Shown here piece by piece: positions 24,254 to 32,625 of a stretch of DNA of 64,000 nucleotides. Source of the DNA: Sinorhizobium terangae (GTDB lineage: Bacteria > Pseudomonadota > Alphaproteobacteria > Rhizobiales > Rhizobiaceae); assembly GCF_009601505.1 (NCBI RefSeq), contig NZ_WITC01000033.1, forward strand, positions 62,001-126,000, given 5' to 3'. The notes under the pieces were generated by a model that was not told where the DNA came from, made no database searches, and saw nothing but the letters and a program-made list of their open reading frames with translations. Position 1 is the stretch's first letter. Each line of letters begins with the position of its first letter. Position numbers and translations under genes: made by a program.

Positions 24254-24607
24254 TCAGGCACCTTGAAAGCTGCGAATCCTCTCAAAAATTTCCGGCGAAA
24301 TCTCGAATTGGCGTGCCTTGCCGCGGCCCATAGAATTCTTCACGAATGTCTCGGTCAGAAGTCCACGCTTGACCAAAGGATCGATGGTCTCGGCGACGCC
24401 TGTGCGCGTAAGTTTCGTGGTTTCCGTTATATTTGAAATAGTTAGGGCCTGGTGCCCCTGGTGCATGATGTAAAGAATGCTCATCATGCCGATCTGCTTC
24501 AGTCGCGACTGGGGGGTCTCATCCTCCATGGGATTATCGAGAATTTCACGGAAAATGAAGGCCGAAAAGGCAAGGTTGTGCCACTGGGCGTTGAGGGCTC
24601 TTGTCAT
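24254..24607 (-). CDS. rctA: RctA-like winged-helix repressor of conjugation
   Basis: A 117-aa winged-helix protein read divergently from the virB operon. In Rhizobium etli and Sinorhizobium meliloti pSym plasmids, rctA is a small winged-helix repressor invariably next to, and divergent from, virB-like operons; this matches in size, position and domain. The helix-turn-helix is near residues 55-90 (LTISNITETTKLTRTGVAET and a basic wing, KNSMGRGKARQFEIS). A MarR-like fold is possible. Expected role: silencing virB and tra transcription. The intergenic region holds an AT-rich dyad that could be its site. The only uncertainty is that the name rests on context rather than a full alignment. Confidence 0.8.
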   Translation of the reverse strand: MTRALNAQWHNLAFSAFIFREILDNPMEDETPQSRLKQIGMMSILYIMHQGHQALTISNITETTKLTRTGVAETIDPLVKRGLLTETFVKNSMGRGKARQFEISPEIFERIRSFQGA

Positions 24608-24622
24608 CTTTTTAACTGCATA

Positions 24623-24638
24623 ATATAAGTCTGTATAT
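24623..24638. promoter_or_regulatory. AT-rich dyad in the rctA-virB divergent promoter region
   Basis: ATATA-AGTCTG-TATAT, a 16-bp inverted repeat within the 95-base gap between rctA (start 24607) and the first T4SS gene (start 24703). The gap must contain both promoters. Its TGTATAT word resembles TGTATAA in the traC operator-like repeat. Probable RctA or activator site (inference). Confidence 0.45.
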
Positions 24639-24702
24639 GTCGAGCGGCATGGGACGATGACAACGACATCGAACGCCGCTTCGGATTTGGAGGGTGTTGC
24701 TC

Positions 24703-25221
24703 ATGAAGAACCTTCTGCTTGGGTTGTTCCTCGCGATCGCCGGTACCGTGCCCTTATACCTCATTTCAGTGAGTTATGTGCAAGCCGACAACTGGGGATG
24801 CCAGGTTATCTTGTGCCTTTCCAATCCCGGCAGTGCAACGCAATATGCCGAGTGCCGGCCCCCGATCGAGAAGCTCTGGCGCGAGCTTGCAAATGGACAC
24901 TCTTTCCCGACCTGCAGCGGTGTTGGGTTCCAGGCCTCGCGCCCCGGATACGAGCCCTATTACTGCAACGGCGGCTATCGCCTGACGACGCGGTATGGAG
25001 ATCGCGGGCGCGAGGCGAGTTGCATCTCAACCACGCCACAAACCGTCTCAAGTCTTGAGTGCTACTCCGATAATGATCGGAGCACCTCCGCCGTTTGGCG
25101 CCGCAGCGAAGGCCGCATAAAGTGCCAACGCTATGTGACAACGCGGCCGAACGTCCGCCAGCAACCCCATTATGTCGACGTGACCATCGACGGCGTCGGC
25201 AAACAACGGGTGTGGTACTGA
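24703..25221 (+). CDS. TrbM-like secreted T4SS-associated protein
   Basis: First gene of the T4SS operon, 172 aa. The ATG at 24703 follows GGAGGG by 8 bases; an upstream GTG is weaker. A signal peptide is clear (MKNLLLGLFLAIAGTVPLYL). The mature part has the TrbM/KikA-type pattern: CQVILCLSNPG with ECRPPIEKLWREL and paired cysteines (residues ~34, 39, 52, 71, 88), then a Cys-rich stretch to residue 145. The family is periplasmic and assists pilus assembly or exclusion; exact function is unsettled. It lies 3 bases before virB1. Confidence 0.75.
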   Translation: MKNLLLGLFLAIAGTVPLYLISVSYVQADNWGCQVILCLSNPGSATQYAECRPPIEKLWRELANGHSFPTCSGVGFQASRPGYEPYYCNGGYRLTTRYGDRGREASCISTTPQTVSSLECYSDNDRSTSAVWRRSEGRIKCQRYVTTRPNVRQQPHYVDVTIDGVGKQRVWY

Positions 25222-25224
25222 GCC

Positions 25225-25893
25225 ATGCCCGTTGCGTTCCTCGATCTGGCGCAAACGTGCGCACCCATAGTTGCGGCCGAGACACTCGCTGGCGTCGTCA
25301 GTCTTGAAAGTAGGTTCGAGCCGTTGGCCATCCGGATCAACAGCGGCGCCCCACTTTCGGAGCAGCCCACGACCAAGGCGGAAGCGATCGAGATCACCAC
25401 GTCGCTGGTGGCCGAGCGGCAGGACATCCAGCTCGGTCTCGGCGGTATTGGCATGGAAGAACTCCGGAAGCTGAAGCTCTCGATCTCCGACGCGTTTGAT
25501 CCGTGCCTCAACCTTCAGGCCACCGCGACGCTGCTCGACGGGTATTACCGGCTCGCTGCGAAGGCCGGCGCGGATCCGAACCGGGCCGAACAAGTAATGC
25601 TGCAATCCTACTACGGCCGAGATGATCCCTCCATGGGCGCCATGGTCCAGTACGACGATCAGGTCCGCGAGGAAGCGAGGCGGCTCGGCAAGACGCTCTC
25701 GGCTCTCACGATCAGCGATGGCGGGCAGGGGAGGGGAGCCAACAATGCGCCTCCTACCGATGTGGCTGTCACTGCCCGCAGGGACGAATTCCAGGCGGAA
25801 TCCGCCCCGACGCCGTCCTGGGATGTTTTCAGTTCGCGACGGAGATCTTCCGTCCTGGTGTTTCAGAACAGTCAAATGGAGCAGAGTGAATGA
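25225..25893 (+). CDS. virB1: VirB1 lytic transglycosylase
   Basis: A 222-aa soluble lytic transglycosylase that opens the peptidoglycan for the T4SS. The SLT domain covers residues 8-150, with catalytic Glu28 in VSLESRFEPLAIR and the later GLGGIGMEELRKL and LQATATLLDGYY segments. Beyond ~160 is a polar, disordered tail (GGQGRGANNAPPTDVA), seen in VirB1 proteins where the C-terminal piece is released. The gene starts 3 bases after the trbM-like stop and overlaps virB2 by 4 bases. Confidence 0.92.
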   Translation: MPVAFLDLAQTCAPIVAAETLAGVVSLESRFEPLAIRINSGAPLSEQPTTKAEAIEITTSLVAERQDIQLGLGGIGMEELRKLKLSISDAFDPCLNLQATATLLDGYYRLAAKAGADPNRAEQVMLQSYYGRDDPSMGAMVQYDDQVREEARRLGKTLSALTISDGGQGRGANNAPPTDVAVTARRDEFQAESAPTPSWDVFSSRRRSSVLVFQNSQMEQSE

Positions 25894-26189
25894 CCTTCAG
25901 TTTCCGTATCCGTCCGATCGCCGCTTCCACCGTGATGGCTGTCGCCATCGTGGCCACCATGGTCGAGCCCGCCTTCGCGCAGGCCGCTGGCATCGAGACC
26001 GTGCTGCAGAACATCGTCGACATGCTGACCGGCAACATCGCCAAGCTGCTGGCCGTGATCGCGGTGATCGTGATCTGCATTGCCTGGATGTTCGGCTACA
26101 TGGATCTGAGACGGGCAGGGTTCTGGATCATCGGCATCGGCGGCATCTTCGGTGCCACCGAACTCGTCAACACCATCGTCGGAAGCTGA
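25890..26189 (+). CDS. virB2: VirB2 major pilin
   Basis: A 99-aa prepilin. The leader ends near residue 31 (PAFAQA), followed by two hydrophobic helices (LAVIAVIVICIAWMFGYM near 55-72 and FWIIGIGGIFGATELV near 78-93) separated by a short polar loop with DLRR, as in T4SS pilins. It overlaps virB1 by ATGA and precedes virB3 by 4 bases. Confidence 0.9.
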   Translation: MTFSFRIRPIAASTVMAVAIVATMVEPAFAQAAGIETVLQNIVDMLTGNIAKLLAVIAVIVICIAWMFGYMDLRRAGFWIIGIGGIFGATELVNTIVGS

Positions 26190-26193
26190 TGTC

Positions 26194-26535
26194 ATGGCGA
26201 GTTCGCGGCAGATCCTCGAGGAAGACTCGCTGTTTATTGCCTGCACCCGCCCGGCAATGATCGCCGGCGTGACGATGGAAGCCATGGCCATGAATATCAT
26301 GCTGACCACCATTCTTTACATCGTCGCCGGCTCGATCGCTTACGCGCTCGGCGGCGTCGTCTTTCACCTCATTTTCCGCGCGCTCGTCAAACACGACCAC
26401 AACATGTTCCGCATCTTGCTGGCCTGGGTGGAGACACGGGGCCGGTCGCGCAACAGCGCCTATTGGGGCGGGGCGACGCTTGCACCACTGAGGCTCGCCC
26501 GCAAATACGACGAAAGGGACCTCGGATTTGCCTAG
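26194..26535 (+). CDS. virB3: VirB3 inner-membrane protein
   Basis: A 113-aa protein from the ATG at 26194; a longer frame reaching into virB2 is a shadow. It begins with a polar LEEDSLFIACTRPAMIAGV, the family hallmark, followed by membrane helices (MNIMLTTILYIVAGSIAYAL and GVVFHLIFRAL), then a soluble tail with HDHNMFRILLAW. It stabilises VirB4 and the pilin. The end overlaps the virB4 start by 8 bases. Confidence 0.9.
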   Translation: MASSRQILEEDSLFIACTRPAMIAGVTMEAMAMNIMLTTILYIVAGSIAYALGGVVFHLIFRALVKHDHNMFRILLAWVETRGRSRNSAYWGGATLAPLRLARKYDERDLGFA

Positions 26536-28909
26536 CCTGACCATACTCAGATCTCGCGAACTTGGTCCGGAGACCTTCATCCCGTATGTCCGCCATGTCG
26601 ACGAGTCGACGATCGCGCTCGATTCCCGGGCGCTGATGGTGATGATCGCGCTCGAAGGCGTCTCCTTCGAGACCGCGGATGTTCTCGACCTGAATGCCCT
26701 CCATCGCGACCTCAACACCCTCTATCGAAACATCGCCGACGAGCGGCTTGCCTTGTGGACCCATCTCATCCGCCGTCGCGACAACAGCTATCCGGAGGGC
26801 ACGTTCGCCACACCGTTCTCGGCGGCGCTCAACGACAAGTACCGCACGCGCATGGTGGGCGAGGACTTATTCCGCAACGACCTCTATCTGACGCTCCTCT
26901 GGTCTCCGGCGCGCGATCCGGCGGACAAGGCGGCAAAGCTGTTGGCGCGCCTGCGTCGTGCCCGCCGCGCCAGGGTCGAACTCGATGAGGAGGCCCTCAA
27001 GCAGCTTCGGGATAAGGTCGTTGATGTCACGGCGGCGTTGAAACGCTTCGAGCCGCGCGTGCTGTCCCTCTACGAGCATGACGGCCTCATGTTCTCGGAG
27101 CCGAGCGAAGTGCTGCATCAGTTCGTCGGCGGACGACGCGAGCCGATCCCCCTGACCGAGGGCCGCATTGCGTCGGCGATCTACTCCGATCGTGTCATCG
27201 TCGGTCGCGAAACGATCGAAATCCGGCACGAGGCGACCAGCCGCTATGCCGGCATGCTGAGCTTCAAGGAATATCCCGCCTGCACCAAGCCCGGCATGCT
27301 CGACGGCGTACTCACCAGTCCATTCGAGCTCATCCTGGCGCAATCCTTCTCCTTCGTCTCGAAGGCGGACGCCCGCGTCATCATGGGCCGCAAGCAGAAC
27401 CAGATGGTCAGCAGCGGCGACAAGGCGGCCTCGCAAATCGAGGAGCTTGATGGGGCGATGGACGATCTGGAGTCCAACCGGTTCGTGCTCGGCGAGCACC
27501 ACCTGACGCTTTCCGTCTTTGCCCCCTCAGTGAAGGAACTGACCGACAATCTCGCCAAAGCACGCGCCGGCCTGACCAGCGGCGGCGCAGTCGTCGCCCG
27601 TGAGGATCTTGGCCTTGAGGCGGCCTGGTGGGCGCAGCTGCCCGGGAACTTCCGCTATCGGGCCCGGTCCGGCGCGATCACGTCGCGGAACTTCGCCGCC
27701 TTGTCGCCCTTCCACTCCTATCCAATCGGCCAGAAGGACGGCAATGAGTGGGGGACTGCCGTCGCCCTACTCAAGACGGCGTCCGGGTCACCCTACTACT
27801 TCAATTTCCATTACGGCGATCTCGGCAACACCTTCGTCTGCGGGCCGTCCGGCGCCGGCAAGACCGTGCTTTTGAATTTCATGTTGTCGCAGCTCGAGAA
27901 GCACGACCCTCATGTAGTGTTCTTCGACAAGGACAGGGGGGCCGATCTCTATGTGCGCGCCGCCGGCGGCACTTACTTTCCCCTCAAGAACGGCATCCCG
28001 ACCGGCTGCGCTCCCCTGATGGCGCTCGACCTGACGCCAGAGAACAAGGTCTTCCTCACGCGCTGGATCGGCAAGCTTGTCGGCTCGGCAACGCGGGACC
28101 TGAGCGTGACCGAACTCCGCGACATCGCCGCCGCCATCGACGGCCTGGCCGACCTGCCGGTGGAGGGTCGCACGATCGGCGCGCTCAGGACCTTTCTCGA
28201 CAACACCGACCCGGAAGGCCTCGCGGCAAGGCTGCGGCGGTGGGAAAGGGGAGGGCCGCTCGGTTGGGTCTTTGACAACGTCATCGAGGATATCGGTTTC
28301 GGCGAATTCAGCGTCGGCGGCAAGTTCGTCGGCTACGACATGACCGACTTCCTCGACAATGAGGAAATCCGGACCCCGCTGATGGCCTACCTCTTCCATC
28401 GGGTCGAACAATTGATCGACGGCCGGCGGATCATCATCGTTATCGATGAGTTCTGGAAGGCGCTCCAGGACGAAGGGTTCCGGGACCTCGCCCAGAACAA
28501 GCTCAAGACGATCCGCAAGCAGAATGGACTCATGCTCTTTGCGACGCAGAGCCCACGAGATGCAATCGTCTCGCCGATCGCCCACACCATCATCGAGCAA
28601 TGCCCGACGCAGATCTTCCTGCCGAACGCCCGCGGCAACCATGCGGACTATGTCGATGGCTTCAAGCTGACGGAGCGCGAGTTCGAGCTGGTCGCACGCG
28701 AGCTCTCGGTCGAGAGCCGAAGGTTCGTGTTGAAGCAGGGACATAACAGCGTCGTCGCCGAATTGGACCTCAACGGCTTCGATGACGAACTCGCCGTCCT
28801 CTCCGGCCGGACCGCTAATGTCGAACTTGCCGATGCGGTGCGCGCTGAAGTTGGCAACCAGCTTGAGGATTGGCTTCCGATTTTCCAGCAAAGAAGGAGT
28901 GCGAGCTGA
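26528..28909 (+). CDS. virB4: VirB4 T4SS ATPase
   Basis: A 793-aa ATPase that energises pilus assembly and substrate passage. The start is TTG at 26528, overlapping virB3, with AAAGGGA upstream. Walker A is GPSGAGKTVLLNF near residue 438, Walker B IIIVIDEFWKAL near 635, followed by RKQNGLMLFATQSPRDAI, the usual helicase-type sensor. The N-terminal ~200 residues form the CagE/TrbE domain (HLIRRRDNSYPEGTF near 78). Length equals the VirB4 norm. Its stop and the virB5 start share bases. Confidence 0.95.
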   Translation: MPSLTILRSRELGPETFIPYVRHVDESTIALDSRALMVMIALEGVSFETADVLDLNALHRDLNTLYRNIADERLALWTHLIRRRDNSYPEGTFATPFSAALNDKYRTRMVGEDLFRNDLYLTLLWSPARDPADKAAKLLARLRRARRARVELDEEALKQLRDKVVDVTAALKRFEPRVLSLYEHDGLMFSEPSEVLHQFVGGRREPIPLTEGRIASAIYSDRVIVGRETIEIRHEATSRYAGMLSFKEYPACTKPGMLDGVLTSPFELILAQSFSFVSKADARVIMGRKQNQMVSSGDKAASQIEELDGAMDDLESNRFVLGEHHLTLSVFAPSVKELTDNLAKARAGLTSGGAVVAREDLGLEAAWWAQLPGNFRYRARSGAITSRNFAALSPFHSYPIGQKDGNEWGTAVALLKTASGSPYYFNFHYGDLGNTFVCGPSGAGKTVLLNFMLSQLEKHDPHVVFFDKDRGADLYVRAAGGTYFPLKNGIPTGCAPLMALDLTPENKVFLTRWIGKLVGSATRDLSVTELRDIAAAIDGLADLPVEGRTIGALRTFLDNTDPEGLAARLRRWERGGPLGWVFDNVIEDIGFGEFSVGGKFVGYDMTDFLDNEEIRTPLMAYLFHRVEQLIDGRRIIIVIDEFWKALQDEGFRDLAQNKLKTIRKQNGLMLFATQSPRDAIVSPIAHTIIEQCPTQIFLPNARGNHADYVDGFKLTEREFELVARELSVESRRFVLKQGHNSVVAELDLNGFDDELAVLSGRTANVELADAVRAEVGNQLEDWLPIFQQRRSAS

Positions 28910-29607
28910 TGGGTTCCGACCGACTTCATAGTGCGGCGATTGCCGTTGCGCTCATCCTTTCCGCCAACGGTGCGGCAGGGCAGGGGATCCCGGTGATCGA
29001 CCAGACGGCGATCGCCAAGCAGATCGAGAGCATCGCGCAGCTGAAAGCCCAACTCGATGCACTCAATCAGCAGATCGAGCAGGCACAGCAGCTCTACGGT
29101 TCGCTCAACAAACTGACCGACATGGCGGATGTTGCCAGCGTGTTGAACGATCCGGCCGTCCGCAAAGCGCTGCCGGCGGACTTCAGCGCGATCGAAGGCC
29201 TATTCAAGGGCAATGGCAGCGGTGCGTTCGCTGACTCGGCCTCTAGGTTCCTCGAGGGCAATTCGAGCTATCGAACCGATGCCGACGACTTCTACGCGCA
29301 GGAGCTTTCGCGCATCCAGAACAAGAACGCCGGTCAGATGAGCCTCGGCCAGCAGATTTATGATGCCGCGACCAAGCGCATCGATGGTATCGACCAGCTG
29401 CGCGAGAAAATCTCGACGGCAAGCGACGCCAAGGACATCGCCGACCTGCAGGCGCGGCTTCAGGCCGAACAGGCCTTCCTTCAGACCGATGTGTTGCGCA
29501 TGGAAGGCTTGCGCATGGTGCAGCAGGCGCAGGCTCAGGTCGATGAGCAACGCAAGGCCGAGGACTGGCGCCAGCGCATGGACGCCATGGGAGCCGCACT
29601 GCAATGA
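28909..29607 (+). CDS. virB5: VirB5 minor pilin
   Basis: A 232-aa periplasmic protein. The ATG at 28909 overlaps the virB4 stop. A signal peptide covers residues 1-26 (AIAVALILSANGAAGQ). Typical VirB5/TrbJ helices follow: TAIAKQIESIAQLKAQLDAL with long heptads (residues 32-63) and a C-terminal Glu/Gln-rich helix. VirB5 caps the pilus tip. It overlaps the lipoprotein gene by 4 bases. Confidence 0.88.
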   Translation: MGSDRLHSAAIAVALILSANGAAGQGIPVIDQTAIAKQIESIAQLKAQLDALNQQIEQAQQLYGSLNKLTDMADVASVLNDPAVRKALPADFSAIEGLFKGNGSGAFADSASRFLEGNSSYRTDADDFYAQELSRIQNKNAGQMSLGQQIYDAATKRIDGIDQLREKISTASDAKDIADLQARLQAEQAFLQTDVLRMEGLRMVQQAQAQVDEQRKAEDWRQRMDAMGAALQ

Positions 29608-29819
29608 GGCTGCGGTTTCTTTCTGTTTTTCTCGTCGTTCTGGCCGCTTGCTCGCAGGAAACCGAGCGCGTCTATACCGTCGATGAACTGATGGCCGACA
29701 AAGCGCTGCTTGCCGACGTGATCGGCAAATGCCGCCGCAATCCGGGTGAATTGGGCAACACTCCAAGTTGCCAAAACGCTGCGGCCGCAGATTTCAGGAC
29801 CCGCCTTGAACGAATGTAA
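29604..29819 (+). CDS. EexN-like entry exclusion lipoprotein
   Basis: A 71-aa lipoprotein with lipobox VLAACS near residue 16. The mature part follows the EexN pattern: a start like VDELMADKALLADVIGKC, then RRNPGELGNTPSCQNAAAAD, where family members read NPGEL..DPNC.NA. EexN-type proteins lower entry of a second related plasmid. The gene lies between virB5 and virB6, a usual spot, overlapping virB5 and 21 bases before virB6. Confidence 0.82.
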   Translation: MRLRFLSVFLVVLAACSQETERVYTVDELMADKALLADVIGKCRRNPGELGNTPSCQNAAAADFRTRLERM

Positions 29820-29840
29820 AAAGCGCTCGGAGTCAAAACC

Positions 29841-30776
29841 GTGTATCAAGTCTTCGCCTTTGTCGACGGGCAGTTCAAGGCACCACTTGAGAACTTCATC
29901 TCCTCGGGAACGTCGAACATTGCCGAGTGGGCCTCGGGGCCCCTGACGGCGGCGGTCACCCTTTACGTGGTGCTCTATGGCTATCTCGTTCTCCGCGGTT
30001 CAGTTCAGGAACCGGTCCTCGATTTCGCCTTCCGCGCGATCAAGCTCGCCATCATCGTGATGCTGGTAAAGAACGCCAGCGAATATCAGACCTATGTCAC
30101 TAACATCTTCTTCGAGGTGCTCCCACGCGAAATCTCGCAGGCGCTGAACACCGGCACGGCACCGAGCGCCTCGACCTTCGACAGCCTGCTCGACAAGGGG
30201 CAACAGTGTGCCAAAGAGATCTGGGCGCGCGCCTCCTGGCCTATCGACATCGTCAGCGGCACCAGCGGCATGCTCGTGATCGGCGCAAGCTTCATTGTCG
30301 CCGCCATAGGCTACATCGTCTCGCTCTATGCCAGGCTGGCGCTTGCAATCGTGCTCGCGATCGGGCCGATTTTCGTGGCGCTCGCCATGTTCCAGTCGAC
30401 GCGGCGCTTCACAGAAGCCTGGATCGGGCAGCTTGCGAACTTCGTGATCCTCCAGGTCCTCGTCGTCGCCGTCGGCTCACTGCTGATCACCTCAGTCGAC
30501 ACGACCTTTTCAGCAATCGAGGGGTATAGCGATGTGCTGATGCGGCCGATCGCGCTTGGCGCCATCTGCTTCGCCGCTCTCTACGTCTTCTACCAGCTTC
30601 CCAGCATCGCCTCGGCGCTTGCCGCCGGCGGCGCGTCCTTGACCTACGGTTATGGTGCGGCGCGTGAAGTGCATGAGAGCACGCTCGCCCGGGCCACCTC
30701 ACTCGGCTTCCGTGCCGCCGGCCGCGGTGTCCGCGCCGTTGGTCGAACCTTCAGCTCGAAAGGCTCCGGATCATGA
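29841..30776 (+). CDS. virB6: VirB6 polytopic channel protein
   Basis: A 311-aa inner-membrane channel component. The start is GTG at 29841 with GGAG 8 bases upstream. It has about six to seven membrane segments (AAVTLYVVLYGYLVLRG near residue 36, LVIGASFIVAAIGYIV near 145, LAIVLAIGPIFVALAMF near 172), with the central VirB6 motif AWIGQLANFVILQVL near 193. The C-terminus is polar and basic. It fits the family in length and order. Confidence 0.92.
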   Translation: MYQVFAFVDGQFKAPLENFISSGTSNIAEWASGPLTAAVTLYVVLYGYLVLRGSVQEPVLDFAFRAIKLAIIVMLVKNASEYQTYVTNIFFEVLPREISQALNTGTAPSASTFDSLLDKGQQCAKEIWARASWPIDIVSGTSGMLVIGASFIVAAIGYIVSLYARLALAIVLAIGPIFVALAMFQSTRRFTEAWIGQLANFVILQVLVVAVGSLLITSVDTTFSAIEGYSDVLMRPIALGAICFAALYVFYQLPSIASALAAGGASLTYGYGAAREVHESTLARATSLGFRAAGRGVRAVGRTFSSKGSGS

Positions 30777-30813
30777 CGCTTTTCGCACGAACAAGAAAAA
30801 AGGCTCTTCAGGA

Positions 30814-31089
30814 ATGATCAAAACACTTCCGCTGCTTTGCGTGGCGGTCGCCCTAAGCGGTTGCGCTTCACTGACCGATCCTCTCCCGAAATGCGACGGC
30901 TATTCCCGCCGGGCTCTCAATCGCTCGATGTGGCAGTGGGAGGACAATAGCAACCTCAAACAGAAACAGTCCGATGCGCGACCGGCGGCTTCTCAGTCCG
31001 TCGCCATGGCTTACGTCAAAGAGGGCAGGGAACCTTCCGCCTTTGCCCATCTCGACAGCGATGCCTCCTATCGTCGTTGCGAGGACTGA
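30814..31089 (+). CDS. virB7: VirB7-position lipoprotein
   Basis: A 91-aa lipoprotein from the ATG at 30814 (AAAAAAGG upstream); a longer frame overlapping virB6 is not supported. Lipobox LSGCAS falls at residue ~15. The mature protein is short and polar with a second Cys pair (PKCDGYSRRALNRSM and YRRCED at the end). VirB7 proteins anchor VirB9 in the outer membrane; this one is longer than the Agrobacterium form but the location between virB6 and virB8 is decisive. Confidence 0.8.
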   Translation: MIKTLPLLCVAVALSGCASLTDPLPKCDGYSRRALNRSMWQWEDNSNLKQKQSDARPAASQSVAMAYVKEGREPSAFAHLDSDASYRRCED

Positions 31090-31093
31090 CGCC

Positions 31094-31765
31094 ATGGTCT
31101 CCGGCGACGAACTCAAGTCATATTTCGAGAAGGCTCGGCGCTTCGATCAGGATCGCATGATCCAGGTCGAACGCTCGGCACGCATCGCCTGGTCCGTGGC
31201 CATGTTTGCCGGTATCCTTGCCGGTGCGTCGATCTTCGCCGTCGCCGGCCTCACGCCGCTCAAAACGGTCGAGCCGTTTGTCGTGCGGGTCGACAATTCG
31301 ACGGGCATCGTCGATGTCGTCTCGGCGCTGACGTCGACCGCCGGCACCTATGACGAGGCGGTCACCAAATACTTTGCCGCGAAATACGTCCGGGCCCGCG
31401 AAGGTTACGTCTGGAGCGAGGCGGAGGAGAATTTCCGCACCGTCGCCTTGCTATCGACGCAACCGGAGCAGGCCCGGTTTTCGGCGATCTATCGCGGCAG
31501 CAATCCGGAGTCGCCGCAGAACACCTATGGACGCAGCGCCACCGCGCGCATCAGCATCGCCTCGATCTCGCTGATCAATCCGCATGTCGTATCCGTCCGC
31601 TACATGCGCACGGTCACCCGCGGAGAAGAAGTCCGGGCAACCCATTGGGTTGCGACGCTCACCTTCTCCTATGCCAACGCGCCGATGTCGTCGACGGATC
31701 GGCTGGTGAATCCCCTCGGTTTTGCAGTCAGCGAATACCGGGCCGATCCGGAGGCCATCAACTGA
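31094..31765 (+). CDS. virB8: VirB8 assembly factor
   Basis: A 223-aa bitopic protein from the ATG at 31094. The single membrane helix lies near residues 31-52 (IAWSVAMFAGILAGASIF). The periplasmic NTF2-like domain shows the VirB8 segments KYVRAREGYVW near residue 97 and the C-terminal NPLGFAVSEYRADPE. It stabilises the inner-membrane complex. Its stop overlaps the virB9 start (ATGA). Confidence 0.93.
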   Translation: MVSGDELKSYFEKARRFDQDRMIQVERSARIAWSVAMFAGILAGASIFAVAGLTPLKTVEPFVVRVDNSTGIVDVVSALTSTAGTYDEAVTKYFAAKYVRAREGYVWSEAEENFRTVALLSTQPEQARFSAIYRGSNPESPQNTYGRSATARISIASISLINPHVVSVRYMRTVTRGEEVRATHWVATLTFSYANAPMSSTDRLVNPLGFAVSEYRADPEAIN

Positions 31766-32616
31766 TGCGGACTATTTTCGTCGCCACCCTCCTCCTTACG
31801 GCCTCCGCCTCCACGGCGCTTGCCCTCGAAATTCCGCGCGGCGCTTCACAGGACAGTCGTGTCCGTTTCGTCGACTACCAGCCCTACAACATCACCCGCA
31901 TCATCGGCTCGCTGCGCTCTTCGGTGCAGGTGGAATTTGCGGCCGACGAAGAGATCGCCCATGTCGCGCTCGGCAACAGTGTGGCCTGGGAAGTCGCGCC
32001 GGCGGGCAACATCCTGTTTCTCAAACCGCGAGAAAATCAGCCGGTCACCAATATCTCTGTCGTCACCACCCGGCGCGACGGATCGACCCGAAGCTACCAG
32101 ATGGAATTGACGGTGCGGGATGGGAAGGTGGAGGTCGGTCAGAACACCTACTTCTACGTCAAGTACCGATATCCGGCCGACGAAGCCGAACGACGACGAC
32201 AGGATGCGGCGGCGCGAGCGATCGCCGCGCAGGCGAAGGAGGCCGACAACGTGTTGGCCATTCATGACGCCTATGGGCCGCGGAACTGGCGTTACTCCGC
32301 ACAAGGCGCACAGGCGCTGGAACCGCAATCAGTCTACGACAATGGCAAGGTCACGACCTTCGCCTTCGTCGGCAACCAGGAGATGCCTGCCATCTATATC
32401 GAGAATTCGGACGGAAGCGAAAGCCTGGTGCCCAAGGCTGTCGACGGCAACCTCGTCCTGGTTCACGCGATCAGCCGCAAGTTCATTCTTCGGAGAGGAG
32501 GGGAAGTGCTCTGCGTCTTCAACGAAGCCTATGACCGGGTCGGCATCAATCCGGATACCAATACGACCTCGCCGTCGGTCGAGCGCATCGTGAAGACCGA
32601 AGTCACGGCACAGTAG
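31765..32616 (+). CDS. virB9: VirB9 outer-membrane complex protein
   Basis: A 283-aa secreted protein with signal peptide MRTIFVATLLLTASASTALA. The N-terminal domain begins EIPRGASQDSRVRFVDYQPY, typical of VirB9; a middle linker is charged (AERRRQDAAARAIAAQAKEA) and the C-terminal beta-domain (TTFAFVGNQEMPAIYI, then GGEVLCVFNEAYD) forms the core complex with VirB7 and VirB10. It begins at the virB8 stop. Confidence 0.93.
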   Translation: MRTIFVATLLLTASASTALALEIPRGASQDSRVRFVDYQPYNITRIIGSLRSSVQVEFAADEEIAHVALGNSVAWEVAPAGNILFLKPRENQPVTNISVVTTRRDGSTRSYQMELTVRDGKVEVGQNTYFYVKYRYPADEAERRRQDAAARAIAAQAKEADNVLAIHDAYGPRNWRYSAQGAQALEPQSVYDNGKVTTFAFVGNQEMPAIYIENSDGSESLVPKAVDGNLVLVHAISRKFILRRGGEVLCVFNEAYDRVGINPDTNTTSPSVERIVKTEVTAQ

Positions 32617-32625
32617 GGAATTGTC

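Noticed and set aside
27788-28891. Minus-strand frame opposite virB4 (367 aa)
   Set aside because: Antisense to well-supported VirB4 motifs; low-complexity Val/Glu/Asp composition.
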